Positions 55,896 through 64,000 of a DNA stretch of 64,000 bases are shown here, one piece after another. Each line of letters begins with the position of its first letter. Position 1 is the first letter of the stretch. The notes under the pieces were generated by a model. That model was not told where the DNA came from. It was given only the letters and a program-made list of their open reading frames with translations, and ran no database searches. Position numbers and translations under genes: made by a program. Source of the stretch: Flaveria trinervia (Eukaryota > Streptophyta > Magnoliopsida > Asterales > Asteraceae). The stretch spans positions 51,459,214 through 51,523,213 of the forward strand of contig CM046451.1 of the NCBI GenBank assembly GCA_025506515.1. The letters are read 5' to 3'.

Positions 55896-56121
55896 AAGTG
55901 CTCATTGATTTAGATCGATTGATTTGTCAGTGTTAGTTGTGTTTAATTGATTTGAATTCTTTAGATTTGTCAGTTTTTACTGACTAGATCTACTGTTTTT
56001 AGATTTGTTAGTTTTTACTGATTAGATTTGTCGTTCAACAGCAGTCGATTAGATTAACTCGTATCTATATTCAAATCAATTAAATAGCAGATCCTGTTGA
56101 TCATTCTCATCAATTAACATC

Positions 56122-57453
56122 ATGAGCAACTTCAGTGGATCATCTTACCAACCACCAAAGTTGGAACAAAAGAAGATTTCAAATCCTAGAAAATCAAGTT
56201 CAGGAATCATGTGAACTACACAGATTCTGACTTGTGCGAGTCCATCACTGAAGGTCCTTATATTCCACCCACCCTTGGGCTGGTTTATAATGATAAAAAT
56301 CAACCAATCAGTACCAAAAATCTATCGCCTGATTCTATCAAAAAGGTCAAAGTTGATATCAAAGCATACAGTTTTCTTAGTATGGCTTTACCTGAAGAGA
56401 TATTGATCAGGTTTGAGAACTACAAAACAACAAACTCCTTGTGGAAGATACTTCATACTCTCTGCGAAGGGAGTGATGAGATCAAAAGCATAAGGAGAGA
56501 CACCCTCGGGTCATAATATGAAACATCTCATCATATTAAGGGTGAATCAATTCCTTAACAACTTCATAGATTCATGCAGTTGGTAACTGAGATGAATATT
56601 TTGGAGTTGAAATATACCAATGAGGAATAAACAAGAAAATGCTCCATACATTGCCAGAAAGTTGGAAGCAAATAGTATCCATGTTCAAGAATACCAAAAA
56701 TCTTAAGTCAACTGGTCTAGATACACTGGTTGCAAAAGTAGAAGCTCTTGAAATGGATGAAAAATCAAGAAACAAGTGTGAGAACCCATGTCTCACCTTA
56801 TCACTTCAATGATACAAATAATGCTGGAAGTGCATTTATTTCAAACAATGAAAGTGATAACTCTTGTGCTTTGAGTGATAATGAGGAGGAAGTTAGCTTT
56901 TATGCTTCTAAACCCTCAAAGAAATCATCTTAAAGTAAAAATCAAAAGGATAAAGGAAGAACTGCTGAAAGAAAAGATACAACTGTAGCAGCAACAAAGT
57001 CTTCATAATCAAACAATCAGTCAGAACCAATCACTGTGATATTGGATTCTGAAGAAAAAAAAAGCAGCCTTTGTAGCTTTTAGTTCTAGTTTTCAAGCAT
57101 ATCTAGGAAGCTCTCTAATGTCAGCAAATATCTGCCAACAAGACTTAGAAGAATTACATCCTGATGTAGTGGAAGAAATGGACCTACAATGGCAGATGGC
57201 AATGATTGCTTATAGAGCAAAGCAATATCTCAGGAGAAACAAGAACTTGGCAGTAGCCAGTAAAACATCAAAGATTGGTGTTGACAAATCAAAGATAAGA
57301 TACTTCAAGTGCAATCTCTATGGACATTTCTCTAGAGAATGTAATCAACAGTCATATCCAAAGATAAGACAACATCAGCAACATCAGCAACATCAGCAGA
57401 ACCTCATCAACAATCAAACTCTCAAAGATCTCTGCATAGAAAATCTCAACTGA
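56122..57453 (+). pseudogene. gag: Copia-5 gag, degenerate
   Basis: The ATG at 56122 opens MSNFSGSSYQPPK, with a frameshift near 56180. 56211-56516 carries the capsid region (CESITEGPYIPP, LPEEILIRFENYKT, LWKILHTL). Stops break 56517-56740. 57118-57453 carries MDLQWQMAMIAYRAK and the knuckle YFKCNLYGHFSREC, whose first Cys is Tyr. Close in sequence to Copia-3 gag. Confidence 0.82.
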
Positions 57454-57531
57454 TCAATACATCCCCAACAGCCACCAGTGAATCAGCTGGACCAAGCAAC
57501 TCAGAAGAGTCAGGGCTGATCATACTTCAAG

Positions 57532-59406
57532 ATGGAACGTGTGACTGGGGTATGTATAAAAAGAAGTCTTGGAAGAGAATCAAGCATTGATGGCTCATAT
57601 GGAACACAAAGTTCCTCCAATGGCCAGAGAGGAAAAAAAAGGTTGTGTTCATCAACATGTGTTGAGGAAGTTGAACGTTATATAGTCCATGCTCAACAGT
57701 TGGCTGACAAAGTAAAAGAAACTATGATTTTGAATGAATCCCATGTTAGAGAACATAAATTGTATCAAATCAAAAATAACTCTTTGCAAAAGGATTTAGA
57801 AAAATTTGTTTCTGAAAACTATAGCCTAAAAGCCCAAGTTGAGCATCTGACCACTTCCGTAACAAAATCCATGGCTGATCATGCTTCAACTGAAGTGAAA
57901 CTTTAGAAGTTACAATTATCATCTCAGCAATATGAGAAGCTGTTAAATTCTCATATTGAATCAAAAAACAGGTAAGGGTTGGGTTATAATATTGTTGCAC
58001 CACCTATAAATGATAATTACACATCTCTACCTGAAAAAATGACCAACACTCTGTCAAATCATTTTGTGCGTAGTACCAACATTGAACAGAATCAACTAAA
58101 ATCAAGATTAACAATAAAGCTGAGGTGAGTGAAGCTGAATCCTCTAAATTAGAATCTTTAAATCAAAATGATTTAGAATTTGATTATGATAATTGTGATG
58201 ACTTGGATGATTTTGATGAACCTAATGTTGATCAAAAGAACATTGGTAAGAATGTTCATATTAAAACCGCTATTCCAAAAATGCTTGAAGAATCAAAGCT
58301 GCAATATCCTCCAAAGCAGAGAAACATGTATTTTTTCCCATGCAGATAAAGGTAAGAAGAAACAAGTATCAACTAAACAAAAGAAAAATTCTTCAGTAAA
58401 AGCTCTACGGAAAGCAAAGTCTGCTGAGTCCGTAGAACTTCTGCGGAAGAAGAAAGTCGAATCTACGGATGAGGTACCAAAAAGTGAAGCTGTTAACAAA
58501 TAAAAGATGTTGAATCTCAAGCAACAAAAGTCATCAAAGGACAAGAAAGATTCAATTGATGATACTTCAAAGAATAGCAAGAACAAATCAAATTCTTCAA
58601 AAGAGGAAACGAAGGCTCCCAAACTGAACAAGAAAAAGAAGAAAGATGAGCCTGAAGAAGAATCTCAAGAAATGTATTGCAAGTGGTGTGATATGACAAA
58701 TCACAATACAGAAGATTGCTACTTCAGCAGTTACTGTTCCATATGCAATATGAACAATCACATGACTTCAGAGTGTTACTTCAACAAATTCTATGCTATT
58801 TGCAACAAAAATAATCATTCAACTCAGGAATGTTATTTTAACAAAAAGAACAAAAGCAAAAGCACAAAGAAGACAAAAACTGATTTGACAGAATCAGACT
58901 CTCAATCTACTAAGAGTCAAGATGATTCGAAGTAAAAGAAGGTAAATCAAAAGCAAAAGTCAAAACCAAAGCATAAATCTTCTGAAGATCCTAAATCAGT
59001 GAAGAAAACAACATCAAGCCAATCCAAAACACCTCACAAAAAGGTGGACTTAACATAGATGAAGTCAATCATTAGTGATAATTTCTTTGATGATTTTGAA
59101 AAGGGATCACATGTGTCACAATCAAAAGCAAAATATGATGAAACCTTCAAAAGTGTAGGTTCATCTTCTAAATCAAAATATCAACCAAAGAAAGATAAGG
59201 TGAAGGAAAAATCAATTAAGAAAGAAGACTCCAAAGCTTCTGCATCAGCTTCAATAGAATCATCCTCACCACCATCAAATCAAAATGAATCTACTAGGTA
59301 TGAAACTAATACTGAAACTTCAAGATTTGTTCATGAAGGAGTAACAATTTTAGACACTGATGACAAACACAAGATCATTAAGACTTGGGTTGTCAATTCT
59401 AACTGA
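57532..59406 (+). pseudogene. Copia-5 gag-pol linker with coiled coil and triple zinc knuckle
   Basis: 57532-57906 is a coiled coil (VERYIVHAQQLADKVKET and after). 58125-58349 is acidic. 58507-58935 contains three successive CX2CX4HX4C units (58678-58833): the first two complete (CKWCDMTNHNTEDC, CSICNMNNHMTSEC), the third with Tyr in place of the first Cys. 59059-59406 is Ser/Lys-rich and ends TWVVNSN before the protease. The repeat spacing of about 20 residues points to duplication of one knuckle. Likely RNA binding, by analogy. Confidence 0.65.
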
Positions 59407-59429
59407 TTTATTTCTGAAAGCAGGAACAA

Positions 59430-60590
59430 TAATGGAGAGCTGACAACAAGTGGTATGTTGACAGTGGTTGTTCCAGGCATATGACAGGAAACTGTTCACT
59501 TCTTCATGACTTCAAACATAAAAATGCTTCTTATATGGCATTTGGTGGGGATAAAAAGGGAGGTAAAATTGTTGGTGAAGGAATGATAACAAATGGTGTG
59601 CTCAAATTTGAGAAAGTAAATTATTGTGAAAGTTTACATTATAATTTACTAAGTGTGTCTCAAATTTATGATCAAAATTATACCACATTGTTTGATAATA
59701 CTAATTGTTACATTTTTAAGCCAGGATTTAATGTTCCAGAAGAATGGATCCTCCTCAAAGCAACAAGAAAAGGAAACACTTATATTTTGGATATGAACAA
59801 CACATCTCTCAAAATAATAAAACATGCATTCTATCTAAGCTATGAGAAGATGTATCTCAATTATGGCATAGAAGGCTTGTCCATTCTAACATGAAGAACA
59901 TGAATAAATTGGTGAAAAATGACCTGGTCATTGGATTGCCAAACAAAGAGTTTCATTGCTCAACTCAATGTTCATCTTGTTACAAAGGAAAACAACATAG
60001 AGTGTCACATAAATCCAATATTATCAATACTAATACTACACCACTCAAATTGCTTCACATGGATCTGTTTGGTCCAACCAATTTGATGGGCATTAGAAAA
60101 AGGCAATATTGTTTGGTGATAATTGATGATTACACAATATTCACATGGGTGTTTTTCTTAAACAAAAAAATGAAACATTAGAAACATTAATGGACTTTGT
60201 GATCAAGATTGAGAATCAACTTGATACAAAAGTTAAAATTCTTAGGAGTGAAAATGGTACTGAATTTGTCAATTTTGAACTATATTCCTTTTGTAGGAGC
60301 AAAGGTATTGGAAGGCAATTCAGTGCACCAAGAAGTCCACAATAAAATGGAGTTGCTGAAAGAAGAAACCGAACTCTCATTGAAGCAGCCAGAACAATGT
60401 TAGCTCATTCACAATTGCCCATCAAATTTTGGGCTAAGGCTGTGAATACTGCGTGCAATGTTCAAAACAAAACATTAATTGTCAAAGAACATAACAAAAC
60501 TCCTTATGAGCTCTTGTTTAAAAGATAACCATACATATGATATCTTAAAGTCTTTGGATGTCATATATTTGTTTTAAACATAAAAGAGTC
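59430..60590 (+). pseudogene. pol: Copia-5 protease and integrase
   Basis: The protease triad DSGCS is intact (Asp 59460-59462). 59481-59894 holds MTGNCSLLHDF, GGKIVGEG, NLLSVSQIY. 59891-60181 carries the zinc region CSSCYKGKQHRVSH and HMDLFGP with the first Asp. 60145-60345 carries the second position as SENGTEF: the catalytic Asp is preceded by Ser but reads Glu, so the triad is altered. The Gln before NGVAERRN is a stop (CAA to TAA, about 60342), while the catalytic Glu remains. Confidence 0.85.
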
Positions 60591-60591
60591 A

Positions 60592-61518
60592 TTGGGAAAA
60601 TTTTCAGAAAAAGCTTTTGATGGTTTCTTTGTTGGATACTCTTCAGCATCTAAATCATATAGGGTTTATATTCCACAACATAACATTATGGAAGAAACTC
60701 CTAATGTATCCTTTGATGAATCTGTATTTACTAAGTCTGTTAAAGGTTCATCATGGTTGTTTGACATAGATGCTCTAACTATATCATTTAACTATGATCA
60801 TTTGAACACTAAAGGATCTGATGAAGTATGTTATCCATTTGTTCTACCTCATATGACTGAAGTAACATTATTTGCTGATCCTCCAAGGATTCACCCATAC
60901 TTGGGTGGAAACACATCAGCAGCAGCTGCAAACACTACATATGGAAATGAACATGATGCATCCGGAGATGTGAATGCTATCCCTTCAACAGATGCATGCT
61001 CTTAAGTGAATACAACAAATATTGAAAATGTTTCTAGAGAACTTCCTGTAACTCCTACTGAAGAGCAAAATGATTCCGGAGAAGTTCCTGTAACTCCTAC
61101 GAAAGAGCAAACCAATACTAGAGATGCTTCTACAGCCCATACAGAAGACACTCATGACCCTTCACCTCATGTTGAACATTTTCACTATTTCTTAAACTCT
61201 CAACCTGGGTTGGATCAGTCTAAGGCAATGGAAATGACTAACCTGGAATCATCTATACCAGTTGAATCAACTGCACCAATGAGAATCCATAAGACTCATC
61301 GAGTCAACAACATCATTGGAGATCTTACAAAGAGAACTACAAGGGGTCAAAGTGATACTGCTAACTTTTGTCTCTTTAGTTGTTTTCTTTCTCAAGTGGT
61401 CCCTCCAAACATCATTGTTGCTTTAAAAGACAAAAGTTGGATTGAATCTATGCAAGAAGAGCTTCAAGAATTTAGAAAGCAAAAGGTATGGTCTCTAGTT
61501 GATTTGCCTAAAGGATAA
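60592..61518 (+). pseudogene. pol: Copia-5 integrase C-terminus and spacer
   Basis: 60592-61005 has GKFSEKAFDGFFVGYSS and WLFDIDALT. After one stop, 61006-61518 continues with a Thr/Pro-rich spacer with a short duplication (ELPVTPTEEQ, EVPVTPTKEQ), then the RT entry WIESMQEELQEFRKQKVW. Confidence 0.85.
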
Positions 61519-62922
61519 CATCCTATTGGCACAAGGTGGCTATTCAAAAACAAACTGGATGATAGAGGGATTATCGTAAGAAACAAAGCAAGGTTGATTG
61601 CACAAGGATAGACACAAGAAAAAGGAATAGATTATGATGAAGTTTTTGAACCAGTTGCAAGAATTAAGGCAATAAGAGTGTTTCTAGCTTATGCATCATA
61701 TAAGAACTTCACTGTGTATCAGATGGATGTCAAGTGTGCATTCCTATATGGGAAGATTGATGAGGAAGTTTATGTGTCACAACCCCCTGGTTTTGAAGAT
61801 CCTCATTATCCCCATAGGGTATACAAACTAGATAAAGCCTTGTATGGTCTTCATCAAGCACTAAGAAAGTGGTATGAAACACTATCATCTTTCTTCCTCA
61901 AGCATGGCTACAAAATAGGAACCATTGATCAGACACTCTTTCTCAAAAAAGAACATCAAGATCTCTTAGTTGTTCAATATATGTTGATGACGTCATATTT
62001 GGCTCAACTAATAAAAGATTGTGTGTAAATTTCGAAGAGCTGATGAAATATGAATTTCAGATGAGTTCAATGGGTGAATTAACCTTCTTTCTTGCTCTTC
62101 GAGTTCATCAAAAACCAAATGGTATATTTATCAATCAAGAAAAATACATACATTAAATTCTGAAGAAATACAATCTTGCTGAAGTATCCTCATGCAAAAC
62201 ACCAGCATCAACAATTGACAAGATTATTCCTGATCCTTCAGAAAAATCTATTGATCAAAAATTATATAGATCAATGATAGGTTCACTTATGTATCTAACT
62301 GCCAGTAGACCTGATATTATGTTTGTTGTGTGTGTGTGCTAGGTACTAATCTGATCCAAAGGAGTCTCATCTAAATGTCGTAAAAAGGATCTTCAGATAC
62401 GTCAAAGGAAAACTAGGACTTGGTCTTTGGTATCCAAAGGATGGAGACTTTACACTCTACTCATACTCAGACAGTGACTATGGTGGATGTAACAGTAACA
62501 GAAAATCAACAACTGGTGGATGTCAATTCATCAGACCAAGGCTAGTATCACGGCAGTGCAAGAAACAAACCAATGTATCTGTATCCGTAGCTGAGGCTGA
62601 GTACATAGCTACTTACACTGGTTGCTCTCAAGTCCTTTGGTTGCAAAACCAATTGCTTGACTATGGTTACAACTTCTTTCAAACTTCAATTTATATAGAC
62701 CATTCTGCTGCTATGTTTATATCTGTTAATCCTGTGCAACATAGTAAAACAAAACATATGGAGATAAGATATCATTTTTTGAGAGATTGCTTATAAAATG
62801 GTTGGATTAAGTTAGTCAAAGTGGATACAATAAATCAGCTTCCTGAGTTATTCACTAAAGCCTTTGATTCAGTCAGATTTAATTTTCTGGTTGAGTCTTT
62901 AGGCATGATTAACTTAGATTAA
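61519..62922 (+). pseudogene. pol: Copia-5 reverse transcriptase and RNase H
   Basis: Stops replace conserved codons at about 61516 and 61608. 61678-62028 has VYQMDVKCAFLYGK and KLDKALYGLHQALRKWYE; a frameshift falls inside the YVDD region near 61975. MGELTFFLALRV and SRPDIMF follow in another frame with further stops (about 62153 and 62340). RNase H from about 62380 to the stop at 62920-62922 has DSDYGGCNSNRKSTTGGCQF, AEAEYIA, HSKTKHMEIRYHFLRD, one internal stop, and GMINLD at the end. Confidence 0.9.
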
Positions 62923-63767
62923 TCAATTTAAACAAACAAAATAATGTGTGTAATGATGCTTCAGCATGACATATGCATGGGAAATGATAGTACACTATGC
63001 TTATTCCTGAATTCATAAATAACAATAAATCTAAGCAAGTTTCTTGATGTGTGAGTAGATTCATCTTACGTGGAAACTACACTGAGTGCATGCCAAACAT
63101 AATGCTAGGTGATTGTTTATGGGAAACCTCATTTTGAGAATACAAAGTGAGTCTTATTCTGATGTGACCAAATCACTCATCTAAACACACTATGTACCAA
63201 CACTTTATATATCTATCTTTGCAAATCATACTGCCTCTGTTTTGTGTGAATAAAGACCTGGGTGTATGATCACCATACTGAATTTCAGTTACAAAAGGTG
63301 AAAAGATCATGATCCTCATCATCCCTCTATTTTGGGTGAAAAAGACCTGGGTTAAAGGCACCTTTGTTTTACATGAGTAAAGACCTAGTGACCTGATGAT
63401 GATCATATCTAAGCTCTCAAAAGAACCTATGTGATCAATTGTATATTAATCTAGAGCTTCTACATCATTGCATTAGTGAGATGCCAACTGCATCTCAAGA
63501 TAGAACTTATAACTTAAAGCACATAGTCCTTAAGCGTGAAAAAATGATGATTTGACTTGCAAAGGGTGACAAAATTTTTGTGAGTCAAATGTGAAACCAT
63601 AACCGTTATTTCCAAATCAATTTGCAATCATGATAAACATCATGCCTAGTTGATACATGAGCTCTTGTATGGATTTAAGAGTACAATATACTTGCAATCA
63701 GAACTTTGTTCAGGTATCTATTCAACAAAAATAAGATCAAGCTTTAATTCACATTGGAAATCTACAA
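62923..63767 (+). other. Copia-5 3' non-coding region
   Basis: Non-coding. AAAGACCTGGG and near variants occur at about 63254, 63345 and 63382. The conserved copia 3' block is at 63666-63699. The last 90 bp match the end of the non-coding domain (about 55400-55482). Confidence 0.7.
63666..63699 (+). other. Conserved copia 3' block (Copia-5 copy)
   Basis: TGTATGGATTTAAGAGTACA then ATATACTTGC. It lies about 70 bp before the polypurine tract, the only copy whose distance to the LTR is certain. Confidence 0.65.
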
Positions 63768-63781
63768 TTTAGGGGGAGTAT
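63768..63781 (+). other. Polypurine tract of Copia-5
   Basis: TTTAGGGGGAGTAT before LTR 3, identical to the tract before LTR 2. Confidence 0.92.
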
Positions 63782-64000
63782 TGTTAGGTATTCTACCTTT
63801 GAAGAAATTGAAGATTTCAATATTATTAAAGTTGAAGACTTGAAGCACGAAATTAACAAAAATATTAGTCTAGGGTTTATATTGTAATTAGTTTTATTGC
63901 TAGACTAGTATAAATATTAGCACATATTATCATTGTAAAGTGTGAATAATTCACCACTTGTTAGGGTGAATTAGGTCCATCACCAACAACATCATATCAT
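63782..64000 (+). mobile_element. Copia-5: LTR 3, partial (runs off right edge)
   Basis: TGTTAGGTATTCTACC and the following 200 bp align with LTR 1 and LTR 2. The TATA box is at 63909-63916. The end of the LTR and the target duplication lie outside the window. Confidence 0.95.

Noticed and set aside
1..64000. Host genes, tRNA or rRNA genes
   Set aside because: No ORF outside elements has a recognisable domain, and the only tRNA-like words are the short retrotransposon primer sites.

Overview
This window is plant nuclear DNA, almost certainly from a eudicot with a repeat-rich genome. I see no host gene, tRNA, rRNA or CRISPR. Nearly every base that can be assigned belongs to LTR retrotransposons. 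At least five Ty1/copia-type and two Ty3/gypsy-type elements are present, in both orientations, nested, truncated and interrupted by stops and frameshifts. The priming sites match the 3' end of plant initiator tRNA-Met. The gag-pol order (gag, protease, integrase, RT, RNase H in copia; integrase last in gypsy) and the GC-poor, satellite-rich filler fit a plant intergenic retrotransposon swamp. From memory of the family, the extra gene of Copia-4 resembles proteins found next to copia pol genes in daisy-family (Asteraceae) assemblies, so an asterid host is my best guess, not a demonstrated one.

Layout. 1-775: 3' end (LTR, polypurine tract, C-terminus of an extra ORF) of a minus-strand element that runs off the left edge (Element 0). 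About 769-8170: Copia-1 (+). 8230-17640: Copia-2 (-). 17640-19306: a truncated gypsy LTR (+). 19310-24998 and 37435-41004: Copia-3 (-), split by Copia-4 (+, 24999-37434), which has 892-bp LTRs at both ends and an extra gene after pol. 41005-46687: Gypsy-1 (-), cut by Copia-3. 46688-47569: a long ATT microsatellite. 47570-53733: Gypsy-2 (-), carrying a solo Copia-4 LTR (50984-51911) with a perfect 5-bp target duplication. 53734-64000: Copia-5 (+), an array of three LTRs separated by a 1.35-kb non-coding internal domain and a 7.9-kb coding one; the third LTR runs off the right edge.

How the parts work together. Each element encodes, or once encoded, a capsid (gag) with zinc knuckles, an aspartic protease, an integrase and an RT-RNase H. 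Most copies are dead: protease or integrase catalytic residues, RT motifs or zinc-knuckle cysteines are replaced, and stops are common.

The most interesting signal is not a gene. Several unrelated families carry arrays of short, family-specific inverted repeats (hairpins), repeatedly placed just upstream of a TATA box in the LTR. In Copia-4 the same hairpin motif is present a second time, again upstream of a TATA box, between the pol stop and the start of the extra gene. This looks like an internal promoter built on the LTR plan. Related motifs are shared between copia and gypsy elements here.
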